A DNA stretch of 43,151 nt from positions 1 through 43,151 of the forward strand of contig DYEX01000134.1 of the NCBI GenBank assembly GCA_020725525.1, written 5' to 3'. The stretch's first letter is position 1. Each line of letters opens with the position of its first letter. Position numbers and translations under genes: made by a program. Source of the stretch: Desulfovirgula sp. Its GTDB lineage: Bacteria > Bacillota > Desulfotomaculia > Desulfotomaculales > Desulfovirgulaceae. Positions 22,747 through 31,193 of this stretch are shown in pieces. A model generated the notes under the pieces. It made no database searches, was not told the DNA's origin, and was given only the letters and a program-made list of their open reading frames with translations.

Positions 22747-23368
22747 CCTGCCCAGTTTATACGAAATGGGCATCATGCTGCCGGCCGTTGTTTTAGGGCT
22801 TACTTTCCACGAGCTGGCCCACGGCTGGGTGGCCGATCGCCTGGGGGATGCCACGGCCCGCTACCAGGGCCGGCTGACCTTGAACCCCCTGGCCCACGTG
22901 GATGTTATCGGTTTGATCATGCTCTTTGCCGTTGGTTTTGGCTGGGCGAAGCCGGTACCCGTCAACCCCTATAATTTCCGCGGCGATATGCGGCAGGGCA
23001 TAATGCTGGTCTCCCTGGCCGGGCCGGCCGCCAATATGTTGCTGGCAGTTGCGGGGGCGGTGGCCCTGGGCCTGGGGGCGTGGAAGCTGCCCTATGGCCA
23101 GGACATTGTTTTAAAAATTATATACATCAATGTCATCCTGGCGGTTTTTAACCTTCTACCGATCCCCCCGCTGGACGGTTCGAAAATACTGGCCGGGCTC
23201 CTGCCTGGCCGGCAGCAGTGGCTTTATACGCTGGAAAATTATGGCACCATCATCCTTTTGCTGTTATTGTTTACCGGTATTATCGGGAAGGTGCTCAGGT
23301 GGATTATTGTTCCCCTGTACCATGCCCTCATTGGTCTGGCGAAAGCGGTTGCTTTCCTGGTTTCTTAA
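22739..23368 (+). CDS. Site-2 protease family (M50) membrane metalloprotease
   Basis: This 209-residue integral membrane protein is related to site-2 proteases. The zinc motif HELAH (residues 24-28) lies in the first helix region (VVLGLTFHELAHGW), and the second metal motif is NLLPIPPLDGSK. There are about five membrane segments. It lacks a PDZ domain, as in the short YwhC/YdgK-like group found in many Bacillota. The ATG overlaps the upstream stop. A role in processing a membrane-bound regulator is possible; the substrate is unknown. It is distinct from SpoIVFB by length and context. Confidence 0.9.
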   Translation: MFNLPSLYEMGIMLPAVVLGLTFHELAHGWVADRLGDATARYQGRLTLNPLAHVDVIGLIMLFAVGFGWAKPVPVNPYNFRGDMRQGIMLVSLAGPAANMLLAVAGAVALGLGAWKLPYGQDIVLKIIYINVILAVFNLLPIPPLDGSKILAGLLPGRQQWLYTLENYGTIILLLLLFTGIIGKVLRWIIVPLYHALIGLAKAVAFLVS

Positions 23369-23402
23369 TGCAAAGCAAGATGGGAAGGGAGATACCACAC
23401 CA

Positions 23403-24386
23403 ATGTCTGCGCAAAGAATTCTAAGCGGCATGCGTCCCACAGGCCGGTTGCACATCGGCCACCTGAGCGTGCTGGAGAACTGGATTGAACTGCAAAAGGA
23501 CAACCAGTGCTTCTTTTTTGCCGCCGACTGGCACGCACTGACTACGGCTTTTGAACATACCGCCGGAATCAAAGACAATGTCCGGGAAATGGTCGCCGAC
23601 TGGCTGGCCGTAGGTCTGGACCCGGAGAAAAGCGTGATCTTCGTCCAGTCGGATGTACCCGAAACGGCAGAGTTACACCTGCTCTTTTCCATGATTATTC
23701 CCCTGGGCTGGCTGGAAAGGGTGCCCACATACAAGGATCAGGTGCAGCAGTTTAAACAAGAGGGCAGGGATATTATGACCTACGGTTTCCTGGGTTACCC
23801 GGTGTTGCAGGCTGCGGATATTTTGCTTTACCGGGCCGATGCCGTGCCCGTGGGCGAGGACCAGCTTCCCCACCTGGAACTGTGCCGGGAACTGGCCCGG
23901 CGGTTTAACCACCTTTACCGTCCCATTTTCCCGGAACCACAGGCCAGGCTGTCCCGTGTGGCCGTTCTTCCCGGCGTGGACGGCCGCAAGATGAGCAAAA
24001 GCTACGCCAATGATATAGGCTTGATGGCCGGGCTGGATGAAATCAGGGGGCGGGTAAACGCCATGATTACCGACCCGGCTCGCATCCGCAAAACCGATCC
24101 CGGCCATCCCGAGGTATGTGTGGTGCACAAGTACCACGGCATTTTTACCGGAGACCGGCTGGCTGAAATTGAGGAAGACTGCCGGGCCGGCCGGGTGGGC
24201 TGTGTAGCCTGCAAGAAATTGCTGGCCGGGTCCCTGGATGCGGTACTGTCTCCTTTGCGGGAACGGCGGCGCCAGATTGCCGGCCGACCCGGCTATGTAG
24301 AAGAGGTACTGGCCGAAGGCGCCCGCCGGGCCCGGGCAGAAGCTGCCCAAACCATGGTCATGGTGCGGGAGGCCATGCAGATTTAG
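23403..24386 (+). CDS. trpS: Tryptophanyl-tRNA synthetase TrpS
   Basis: This 327-residue class I aminoacyl-tRNA synthetase charges tRNA-Trp. The HIGH motif is in GRLHIGHLSVLENW near residue 19, and the KMSKS motif is in GRKMSKSYAN near 198. The tryptophan-pocket region DVPETAELHLLF and the DEVQHF-equivalent GEDQLPHLEL are visible. ATG 23403 begins MSAQRILSGMRPTG, the usual start; the ribosome site GGGAG is rather far away (12 bp). No T-box leader is visible upstream, and the gene appears to be read through from the M50 gene. A hairpin follows the stop. Confidence 0.96.
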   Translation: MSAQRILSGMRPTGRLHIGHLSVLENWIELQKDNQCFFFAADWHALTTAFEHTAGIKDNVREMVADWLAVGLDPEKSVIFVQSDVPETAELHLLFSMIIPLGWLERVPTYKDQVQQFKQEGRDIMTYGFLGYPVLQAADILLYRADAVPVGEDQLPHLELCRELARRFNHLYRPIFPEPQARLSRVAVLPGVDGRKMSKSYANDIGLMAGLDEIRGRVNAMITDPARIRKTDPGHPEVCVVHKYHGIFTGDRLAEIEEDCRAGRVGCVACKKLLAGSLDAVLSPLRERRRQIAGRPGYVEEVLAEGARRARAEAAQTMVMVREAMQI

Positions 24387-24395
24387 ATGCATGAT

Positions 24396-24434
24396 TTCCC
24401 CCTTTCCGGTAAACAATGTTGCCGAAAGGGGGAA
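24396..24434 (+). terminator. Hairpin after trpS that overlaps the next ribosome site
   Basis: TTCCCCCTTTCCGG pairs with CCGAAAGGGGGAA with one bulge. The right arm is also the AAAGGGGG ribosome site of the lipoprotein gene, so the structure may both weaken read-through and hide that site. The following T-run is poor. Confidence 0.5.
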
Positions 24435-24440
24435 TTTAAT

Positions 24441-25289
24441 TTGCGCAGATCACTTTTGCTTATTGTCTCTCTGCTTTTGGTTTGGGGCATGGCCGGTTGC
24501 GCCGTAGCCAGAAAACCGGCCCCGCCGGAACAACCCCGGACTGTGGTTATTCCCGAAACTACCCGGGTTTCCTTTGAGCGGGTGGATCTGGCCAGGGCGC
24601 CGGATGCGGTTAAGGATGTGGCCAAAGCCCTGGAAAACACCGATGCCAGCACCTGGGTACGGGCGGGAAATGACCTCTACCTGTTATTAAGCATGAGTCC
24701 CCGTAGCAGGGAATACAGGGCGGAAATCACCGAAATACGCCAGCGCAATCCCAGGGCCGATTTCAGCTGGCTGGATGTGCAGGTCAGATACGCCAGACTG
24801 GCTCCCGGGGAAACTGCCCCTACCGCTCCCGTTTTCACCGTTGTGCGGGTGGGCCGGTTGGACCGCCCGGTCAGCGGTGTGGCTTTTGAATTTAACCGGG
24901 AGAAGGGTCCCGGCCCTGCCCCGATGCCGCCCGCCGGGCCGCATGCAGCCGCAAAACGTGCCCCGGCAGGGGCTCCGGAAACGACCCCACAGGAAGGGGG
25001 AGAAGCAAGAATAGACGAACCCGCCCCGGGCCGGGAAACCACCAGCCCGGTAAAGGTGGTGGGCCGGGCCAGACACCCTGCCCGGGAGGTGCAGGTTCGT
25101 CTGGTTGAAGAAGGCGGCCGGATACTGGCTGAAAAAACCATCACTGTTGGCCGGGATACCTTCACCGATTTCGAAACTTCCCTCAGTTACGGTCCCCCAG
25201 CCTCGCCAAAGGAAGGCTTTGTGGAAATAGTGGCCTTCACCGGGGGTAAGGAGCAAAGCCTGGCGCGGGTACCGGTAATTCTCAAATGA
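24441..25289 (+). CDS. Lipoprotein with PrcB-like and Gmad2 domains
   Basis: This 282-residue lipoprotein starts at TTG, 8 bp after AAAGGGGG. Its signal ends in the lipobox MAGC (C20). The middle (residues 40-145) resembles the PrcB_C fold (DLYLLLSMSPRSREYRAEI, VQVRYARLAPGE). A Pro/Ala-rich linker follows (about 150-205). The C-terminal 80 residues match Gmad2, the immunoglobulin-like domain of spore germination proteins (SPVKVVGRARHPAREVQVRL, LAEKTITVGRDTFTDFETSL). Gmad2 proteins are common in spore formers, so an envelope or germination role is plausible but unproven. A terminator follows. Confidence 0.75.
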   Translation: MRRSLLLIVSLLLVWGMAGCAVARKPAPPEQPRTVVIPETTRVSFERVDLARAPDAVKDVAKALENTDASTWVRAGNDLYLLLSMSPRSREYRAEITEIRQRNPRADFSWLDVQVRYARLAPGETAPTAPVFTVVRVGRLDRPVSGVAFEFNREKGPGPAPMPPAGPHAAAKRAPAGAPETTPQEGGEARIDEPAPGRETTSPVKVVGRARHPAREVQVRLVEEGGRILAEKTITVGRDTFTDFETSLSYGPPASPKEGFVEIVAFTGGKEQSLARVPVILK

Positions 25290-25312
25290 TCACCAGGACC
25301 TGAAGCCCCATG

Positions 25313-25355
25313 ATGGCCGGGAAGTTAAGATATAATTTCCTGGCCATTTTATTTT
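25313..25355 (+). terminator. Terminator after the Gmad2 lipoprotein gene
   Basis: ATGGCCGGGAA pairs with TTTCCTGGCCAT (25313-25347) with a mismatch, followed by TTTATTTT. Confidence 0.85.
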
Positions 25356-25390
25356 GCATACACTTAAGAGCCGGCGGAAAAATATGACTG

Positions 25391-26062
25391 GTGGTGTTTG
25401 GTGTGTGGTTGTGGTTACTGGCCTTAATCCTGCTTTTCATATTATGTGTTCTGGTTTTGATGCCCCTAAATCTGGAAGTGTACTACCGCCACCGGGGACA
25501 GGATAATCACCTGTCACTGGTAATTAGTACCTGGTTTGGTGTTAAATATCATTTTCTTTCGCCTGGCCGTCGCCCAATACCTGTGCTCAGGCTGAGAGCA
25601 GGAATGAAGGGAACTCAGGATCCTGCTCCGGAAAAAGAAAAAAGAAGCCCTCCCGGCGGTCCCGTAAGAACGTATCTCCGGCTAATTACTTATTTCCGTT
25701 TGGGGAAAAGGTTCTGGCCTGCCCTGGAATTTCTTCTGCACCGCACAGAACTCCGCCGGCTCGAGTGGCGCACTCTCGTTGGCCTGCCCGACGCGGCCTA
25801 TACCGGCATGGCCGTGGGAGGGCTGTGGTCCCTTAAAGGGATGGTTCTGAGTATACTTTACCGGCTGATTAGTAAAACCTCTACTTTGCCCGAAGTGGCC
25901 GTTGTACCCCACTTTACCGGTCCATCCTTCGGCCTTTTGATTCACTGCATATTTACCATCCGGATTGGCCATATTATGGTTACCGCAATCAAAATAGCTT
26001 TGGTCTTTATCCGTGATGCTTTGTGGAAGGCCTTGCCTTTGAATAGACTCCTCAAGGGGTGA
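25391..26062 (+). CDS. ytfI: DUF2953 membrane-anchored protein (YtfI-like)
   Basis: This 223-residue protein has an N-terminal membrane helix (LWLLALILLFILCVLVLMPL), then strands typical of DUF2953 (LEVYYRHRGQDNHLSLVIS), a charged linker, and a C-terminal hydrophobic pair ending FIRDALWKALPLNRLLKG. It corresponds to Bacillus YtfI, which sits before ytfJ, as here. Function is not established, but the pairing with the sporulation gene ytfJ is conserved. GTG 25391 is the first start; no strong ribosome site is visible, so the exact start is uncertain. Confidence 0.82.
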   Translation: MVFGVWLWLLALILLFILCVLVLMPLNLEVYYRHRGQDNHLSLVISTWFGVKYHFLSPGRRPIPVLRLRAGMKGTQDPAPEKEKRSPPGGPVRTYLRLITYFRLGKRFWPALEFLLHRTELRRLEWRTLVGLPDAAYTGMAVGGLWSLKGMVLSILYRLISKTSTLPEVAVVPHFTGPSFGLLIHCIFTIRIGHIMVTAIKIALVFIRDALWKALPLNRLLKG

Positions 26063-26068
26063 AATACG

Positions 26069-26515
26069 GTGCCGGAGCATCCAATTGAAGGTTTAATGAA
26101 AACAGCCATGGAAAGTATTAAGGAAATGGTCAATGTTAACGTTGTTGTTGGAGATCCCGTGGAGACGGCCGATGGAACGGTAATCATACCCGTCTCCAGG
26201 GTTGCCTGTGGCTTTGGTGCCGGTGGCGGGGAACTGGAAGCCCAGGGCCGGCAGGGCCAGGACGGAGAGCAACTCCCGTTCTTTGGTGGGGGCAGTGGAG
26301 CAGGGGTGTCGGTACAGCCGGTGGGATTTCTGGTCGTGGGGAACGGACAGGTCCGCCTTCTGCCCGTGGACGGCAATGCCGTAATTGACCGCCTGATTGA
26401 CCTGGCCCCCCAGCTGGTTTCCCAGATACAATCCCTGTTCAAACGGGATAACCGCCAGCAGGCTATGATGTCGCCGCCACCGCCACCTCCTGGAGCGACC
26501 ATTCCGCCGATGTGA
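26069..26515 (+). CDS. ytfJ: GerW family sporulation protein YtfJ
   Basis: This 148-residue protein is a YtfJ/GerW homologue: LMKTAMESIKEMVNVNVVVG at the N-terminus, the core TVIIPVSRVACGFGAGGGEL and VSVQPVGFLVVGNGQVRLLPV. The C-terminal Pro-rich tail ends PPPPPPGATIPPM. In Bacillus it is made in the forespore and affects germination. GTG 26069 has AAGGGGTGA 8 bp upstream and lies 6 bp after the DUF2953 gene, so the two form an operon. The downstream region is taken up by a repeat. Confidence 0.93.
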   Translation: MPEHPIEGLMKTAMESIKEMVNVNVVVGDPVETADGTVIIPVSRVACGFGAGGGELEAQGRQGQDGEQLPFFGGGSGAGVSVQPVGFLVVGNGQVRLLPVDGNAVIDRLIDLAPQLVSQIQSLFKRDNRQQAMMSPPPPPPGATIPPM

Positions 26516-26529
26516 ATGAAGTAACCGGC

Positions 26530-26710
26530 ATCAGGCGGCACAGTCAGCCAGCAAAGGCACGGCGTTCCCCGGGAGAGCGATGCAGCAACGCCGGCAGCAG
26601 CACTCACTGGCAATGGTCTCTCTTTGAAGCCTGCTATAACCAAACAGGAACCGCAGGTTAATCTGGTAAAAGCTTTTTTTAGTGAGTGCTGCGCGAAACC
26701 AGCGGCACAC
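26530..26710. repeat. Palindromic MITE-like repeat, copy C
   Basis: GCAGCACTCACT (26597-26608) pairs exactly with AGTGAGTGCTGC (26681-26692). The stretch 26598-26610 is identical to 8186-8198 in copy B, and 18 bases at 26691-26708 are identical to 4888-4905 in copy A. The outer limits are not clear. It fills most of the gap between ytfJ and the oxidoreductase gene, which otherwise holds no gene. Confidence 0.65.
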
Positions 26711-26809
26711 AAGAACTGCTGAAGATTAAAGAATAGCCCCTGAGCAATGACCATTTGCCGCTCTTCGGAATATACTGGCAAAAACCAGGAAGATAAGGAG
26801 GTGCGGGAA

Positions 26810-28087
26810 ATGGTTATCGTCGTCGGCGGCGGGTGGGCGGGTTGTGCGGCAGCCTTTGCCGCGGCCCAGGCCGGTGCGCGGGTCACTTTGCTGGAAAAGA
26901 CCGATATGCTCCTGGGCACCGGCCTGGTGGGTGGGATTATGCGCAACAACGGACGGTTTACTGCCCTGGAGGAAGTATGGGCCATGGGAGCCGGCGACTT
27001 CCTGCGGCATATTGAGGGAGTGGTCAGGCACCGCTGGCTGGATTTTCCCGGACACCGCCACGCAACCCTTTACGATGTGACCAGAATTGAACCGGTGATA
27101 CGCCGGGCGCTTTTGGACATGGGTATTGATGTGCGGTTGCAGAAAAGAGTGGTGGGGGTTTTTAAAAAGGGACACATAATTACTGAGGTCTACACGGCCC
27201 AGGGGAACAATATCCCCGGGGATGTGTTTATTGATGCCACCGGCACAGCCGGCCCGATCAAAAATTGCTCCCGGTACGGTTCCGGATGTGCCATGTGTGT
27301 TCTGCGCTGCCCTGCCTTTGGACCCCGGGTAAGCCTGACGGCGAAAGCGGGGATTGAAGAAATTAAGGCCGGTGACGGCTTCCCTCATTTTGAGGCCATG
27401 AGCGGCTCCTGTAAACTGGACAAAAAATCCCTGGCTCCCTGGCTGGTGGAACGGCTGGAAAGGGAGGGCAAGGTAGTGCTGCCCCTGCCCGCACACCTTC
27501 AGAAGCGCGAATTGCTCGACAAAAAGGCCTGCCAGCAGTATAACCTGGAAGAGTTTGCCCACAACCTGGTGTTGCTGGATACCGGTCACGCCAAGCTGAT
27601 GACACCCTATTTCCCCCTGGAAGTGCTGCGTACCCTGGAGGGTTTCCAGCAGGTCCGTTACGCCGACCCTTATTCCGGAGGTAAGGGTAACTCCATCCGC
27701 TTTATGGCCATTGCCCCCTGTAATGACGCCCTGCAGGTGGAAGGTGTGGAAAATCTTTTCTGTGCGGGGGAAAAAACCGGGCTGCTGGTCGGGCATACCG
27801 AAGCTATTGCCACCGGTTTCCTGGCCGGATACAATGCAGTCAGCTATCTGGCGGGCAAAGAACCGCTTGTTCTGCCGGAAGATCTGGCCACTGGAGATAT
27901 CATTGCCTGCATGCACCGGGAAATGAAAACACCCGGAGGGTTAAAGAAAAAATATACCTTCTCGGGTTCGGTTTATTTTCAGCGCATGCAGGAGCGGGGA
28001 TTGTATACCACTGATGTGCAGGCCATCCGGGAGCGGGTAGCCCGGTTGGGCTTGCTTGATATTTACAGGCAAAGGCTCTTAAAATAG
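26810..28087 (+). CDS. FAD-dependent oxidoreductase with a cysteine cluster
   Basis: This 425-residue flavoprotein begins with a dinucleotide-binding fold (VIVVGGGWAGCAAAFAAAQAG, residues 2-22, with an acidic end at LLEK). The second FAD motif is ENLFCAGEKTGLLVGHTEA (about residues 315-335). Between them is an unusual cysteine run, CSRYGSGCAMCVLRCPAFGP (about 159-178), which could bind an iron-sulfur cluster or serve as a redox thiol site. The overall architecture recalls GidA/TrmFO-like and FAD_oxidored proteins, but it is too short for GidA. ATG 26810 follows AAGGAGG. The substrate is unknown. It is not obviously linked to the spore genes on either side. Confidence 0.82.
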   Translation: MVIVVGGGWAGCAAAFAAAQAGARVTLLEKTDMLLGTGLVGGIMRNNGRFTALEEVWAMGAGDFLRHIEGVVRHRWLDFPGHRHATLYDVTRIEPVIRRALLDMGIDVRLQKRVVGVFKKGHIITEVYTAQGNNIPGDVFIDATGTAGPIKNCSRYGSGCAMCVLRCPAFGPRVSLTAKAGIEEIKAGDGFPHFEAMSGSCKLDKKSLAPWLVERLEREGKVVLPLPAHLQKRELLDKKACQQYNLEEFAHNLVLLDTGHAKLMTPYFPLEVLRTLEGFQQVRYADPYSGGKGNSIRFMAIAPCNDALQVEGVENLFCAGEKTGLLVGHTEAIATGFLAGYNAVSYLAGKEPLVLPEDLATGDIIACMHREMKTPGGLKKKYTFSGSVYFQRMQERGLYTTDVQAIRERVARLGLLDIYRQRLLK

Positions 28088-28193
28088 CAATATCCATTAG
28101 AGGAAACATTAACCTGGCCGGTTCTATTTCTCTGTTTTCCCTCATAAAACTGAAAATATAAAAGACCTCTGGTCTTTTGGGGGGTGGTAGAGG

Positions 28194-28784
28194 GTGGTCA
28201 ATTATGTCTGGCTGGGAATGATTGTCTTTGGCATTCTGGTGGCCGGAGCCAACGGACAGGTAGAGGTGGTGACCAAAGCGGCCCTGGAAGGGGCGGATAA
28301 AGCGGTCAAAACCTCTTTAAATCTTATTGCCATTATCACCTTCTGGCTGGGCATTATGAAGCTGGCCGAGGCTGCCGGGCTGGTGCGCGCCCTGGCCCGT
28401 CTGGTCAGGCCCATTACCCGGTTCCTTTTTCCCGATGTTCCGGCCAACCATCCGGCCATGGGGGCCATCATTATGAACCTGAGTGCCAACATTCTGGGGC
28501 TCGGCAATGCCGCGACCCCCATGGGTTTGATTGCCATGCAGGAGTTGCAAAAGTTAAACCGGGACGACCCCAAAGCGGCCACCACGGCCATGTGTACCTT
28601 TCTGGCCTTGAATACCTCCTGCATCACCCTTATTCCTACCACCATCATCGGTATCCGGGTGATGTACGGTTCTACCGATCCTACAGCCATTGTGGGGACA
28701 ACCATCTTTGCCACCGCCTGCGGAATGACCGTGGCCGTAATTGTAGACCGGATGCTGCGCATTTTCCATGGCCGCCAGGGGTGA
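28194..28784 (+). CDS. spmA: Spore maturation protein SpmA
   Basis: This 196-residue membrane protein of the nucleoside-recognition (Gate) domain family is needed for full dehydration of the spore core. Conserved features are FWLGIMKLAEAAGLVRALARLV, the Asn-rich MNLSANILGLGNAATPMGL, and LNTSCITLIPTTIIGIRV. There are four or five membrane helices. The start is GTG 28194. In Bacillus and most relatives spmB follows directly; here it lies about 4 kb further on, beyond three unrelated genes. Confidence 0.95.
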   Translation: MVNYVWLGMIVFGILVAGANGQVEVVTKAALEGADKAVKTSLNLIAIITFWLGIMKLAEAAGLVRALARLVRPITRFLFPDVPANHPAMGAIIMNLSANILGLGNAATPMGLIAMQELQKLNRDDPKAATTAMCTFLALNTSCITLIPTTIIGIRVMYGSTDPTAIVGTTIFATACGMTVAVIVDRMLRIFHGRQG

Positions 28785-28854
28785 TCTTGCCGTATGTGGG
28801 CCGATTAACGAAATTTTCCGCTGGACAATCCCGATAATAGCACGAAAATTTTTA

Positions 28855-28885
28855 GCCGGGTATGGTTGAATGCCCGGTTTTTTGT
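28855..28885 (+). terminator. Terminator in the spmA downstream gap
   Basis: CCGGG (28856-28860) pairs with CCCGG (28873-28877), followed by TTTTTTG. It marks the beginning of the inserted block. The rest of the 267-bp gap to the next gene holds no gene that I can see. Confidence 0.6.
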
Positions 28886-29051
28886 TTCCAAAATTATCAG
28901 CAAAGGAAGGAAAATCCTATTTTTTGCCGAAAGTACTCGCAAAAAACGGAGGTGCTAGCCTGGTGGTTGCCGGAACTCTTTTACATATGACCTTACTTCC
29001 CCAAGGAAATTAACATGCAGGCCAATCCTTTTTGCAAAGGAGAGAAAAACC

Positions 29052-30056
29052 ATGTTAAATCTTTCTGCCTTGCGGCACGAAAAAGAAACGCTGTATCTGA
29101 CCATCGGCAGCATAGTAGGGGGAGTTGTCTGGCTTGGCCTTGTTATTTGGTGGCTTATAGGTGTAATCTCGTCATTCGGTGTTATGCTATTTGGTACGAT
29201 TTTTTACTTAATTATTTTGACCTTTGTTTACTGGCTCACAGGACAGTATTTTAAGGCGCAGGTTTTCGGCAATGCCGTCAGGGTAAGCAAAGAGCAGTTC
29301 CCCAAAGTGGCTGAAATAGTAGAAGAAATTGCCAGGGAACTCAATTTAACTGAAGTTCCCGACGTTTTTGTTTTAAGCGGCCAGGGAGCTTTAAATGCGC
29401 TGGCCATAAGGTTTTTGTCCGGGAGATACGTCTTACTTTACGGCGAGTTAGTTGATTTAATATTAAGAAGAAGCGCTTACGAAGAACTTAAAATGATCAT
29501 CGGCCACGAACTGGCCCACCATGCCTTAGGCCACGTGAGTATTTGGAAGAACTTTTTGTTACTTCCGTCCAGATTAATTCCCTTCCTGGGGGCCGCTTAT
29601 AGCCGGGCCTGCGAGCTCAGCGCCGACCGGGCAGGTATGATCCTGGCCGGGAACAGCGAAGCCGCGGGAAGGGCCCTTCTCGCCCTGACCCTGGGGAGCG
29701 AAGCGCTGGCTGCTGCAGTTGACCCGGAAGCCTTTACCGCCCAGGAAAAATTTGTGCCTCCGGTTATGGGTTTCATTTACGAGCTCTACGCCACCCACCC
29801 CCGGATGACCAGAAGGATTATTGAATTGAAAGAGTACGAAAGGCGCCTTGCCCTAACTCCTGGCCTGGTTTCCGGTCCGGCTTATCCAACCCTGGCGGGA
29901 GCACCAGGAAAAGCTGCTTCCCAGACGTTTACCCCGCCGGTTGAGCCGTTAAAAGAGATTGCCGCCGGCAAAGAAGAGAGTTTCTGCCCGGATTGCGGTC
30001 ATGAGTTTTCTTTCGGCGACCGTTTTTGCCAGAACTGCGGCCGGAAGCGGAGTTAA
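29052..30056 (+). CDS. M48 family metalloprotease with C-terminal zinc ribbon
   Basis: This 334-residue membrane protease has two N-terminal helices (about 17-40 and 42-64), an M48 catalytic domain with HELAH at 152-156 and the downstream glutamate in SRACELSADRAG, and a C-terminal zinc ribbon FCPDCG ... FCQNCG with cysteines at 312, 315, 326 and 329. AAAGGAGAG precedes the ATG. HtpX and Ste24 relatives cut membrane or misfolded proteins; the added zinc ribbon is unusual. The next gene begins with two ribbons of the same pattern, hinting at a shared partner. Codon use looks more A/T-rich than the surrounding sporulation genes. Confidence 0.9.
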   Translation: MLNLSALRHEKETLYLTIGSIVGGVVWLGLVIWWLIGVISSFGVMLFGTIFYLIILTFVYWLTGQYFKAQVFGNAVRVSKEQFPKVAEIVEEIARELNLTEVPDVFVLSGQGALNALAIRFLSGRYVLLYGELVDLILRRSAYEELKMIIGHELAHHALGHVSIWKNFLLLPSRLIPFLGAAYSRACELSADRAGMILAGNSEAAGRALLALTLGSEALAAAVDPEAFTAQEKFVPPVMGFIYELYATHPRMTRRIIELKEYERRLALTPGLVSGPAYPTLAGAPGKAASQTFTPPVEPLKEIAAGKEESFCPDCGHEFSFGDRFCQNCGRKRS

Positions 30057-30083
30057 CCGTCTCCTGAAGAGAGGTATCAAGAG

Positions 30084-31193
30084 GTGAATAAATGTCCCCA
30101 CTGCAGTTTTGAAATTACCAGGGAAGGGGCCAGATTTTGCCCGCGGTGCGGAGGAGCACTTCTTCCAGAAGAGGCTACCGAAGCAAAGCTACCAGCAGAA
30201 GAAAAGAAAACCGGGGACGCAGCCAGGATAGGAAAAGCCTTTGGGTATTGTCCGCACTGCCAGGCTCCCTTAACCAGGCCCGGCCAGAAATTTTGCGGCC
30301 GCTGCGGGCAAAAAATCCTGCCGGAGGCGGAGACTGAAAAATCAGGCAGATCTCAAAAAGTCGTCTCTTTTCAAGAGCCACCTTTGCCTGCCCACCCTGC
30401 GGTTTTACAAGGCCGCAGGGCTTCGTGGATTATCCCCGCCCTCATAGTCATCATCCTGCTTGCAGGCGGGGGTTTTGCCTGGGGGTATTTCCAGGGTTAT
30501 TTCCTTGATGCCAGACCTCCCCAGGTCATGATTACCTCCCCGGCCGGCGACAAACAAGTTGTTCTCCTGCCGGGAAAATCAGCCCGGGAAAGCATTGAGA
30601 TTGCTGCCAGCGACAACCGCAGGTTGAAAAAGGTAGAGTTGTTTTTAAACGGCGCTCTGGTTAAGCAGTTTGAAAAGGGTGAACCTTTTGTTTATAAATG
30701 GTCAACAAAAGAGGAGGGGGAGTATACCTTTCAAGCATTTGCCTACGACAACTGCGGCAACAAAAGCAACTCCGACCCGGTGGTCATCACTGCGGCGAAG
30801 GTGGAAGTGGAACGGGTTGCGGGTGGAGTGGCTGATCTCGCCGGGGAAATAAAGAAGATAGAAATGGCTATCTACGGCCATTACGAAAACATTCCCGACA
30901 ATCTTGCTTTGGCTTACAGCTACTTTTCCACAAGATACCAGAGCAAAGTGCCTTTAGAAAACTGGGTTAAAGGCTTTCCCCATACTATTTCCGATACCGT
31001 GGACAGGGTAAAGGTTACTTATCTTTCTCCTTCCCAGGCCACGGCAGAAATTAACCTGACCTCAAAAGACAATACCGGGGAAGGGAAAATTTTAATCAGG
31101 GAATGGGCCGGAAAATGGCAACTGGTAAAGGAGTGGGGGGAGTGGAAGTTAGATGAGCCGCAGATTAAAAAAGTTGCCGAGTATTACGAATAA
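30084..31193 (+). CDS. Double zinc-ribbon, membrane-anchored Ig-like protein
   Basis: This 369-residue protein starts with two zinc ribbons: CPHC ... FCPRCG (residues 4-22) and CPHC ... FCGRCG (about 54-74). A basic linker and one membrane helix follow (IIPALIVIILLAGGGFAWGY, about 117-136). Outside there is an Ig-like domain (PPQVMITSPAGDKQVVL, KKVELFLNGALV, YTFQAFAYDNCGNKSN) and then a C-terminal alpha/beta domain (about 245-369, AIYGHYENIPDNLALAYSYF) that resembles NTF2-like modules. The cytosolic ribbons and external Ig domain suggest transmembrane sensing or scaffolding. It overlaps the next gene by 41 bp. No function can be assigned. Confidence 0.82.
   Translation: MNKCPHCSFEITREGARFCPRCGGALLPEEATEAKLPAEEKKTGDAARIGKAFGYCPHCQAPLTRPGQKFCGRCGQKILPEAETEKSGRSQKVVSFQEPPLPAHPAVLQGRRASWIIPALIVIILLAGGGFAWGYFQGYFLDARPPQVMITSPAGDKQVVLLPGKSARESIEIAASDNRRLKKVELFLNGALVKQFEKGEPFVYKWSTKEEGEYTFQAFAYDNCGNKSNSDPVVITAAKVEVERVAGGVADLAGEIKKIEMAIYGHYENIPDNLALAYSYFSTRYQSKVPLENWVKGFPHTISDTVDRVKVTYLSPSQATAEINLTSKDNTGEGKILIREWAGKWQLVKEWGEWKLDEPQIKKVAEYYE

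Noticed and set aside
26726-27916. Long open frame on the minus strand (396 codons)
   Set aside because: It lies opposite the FAD oxidoreductase gene and shows no family features; it is a by-product of high GC content.
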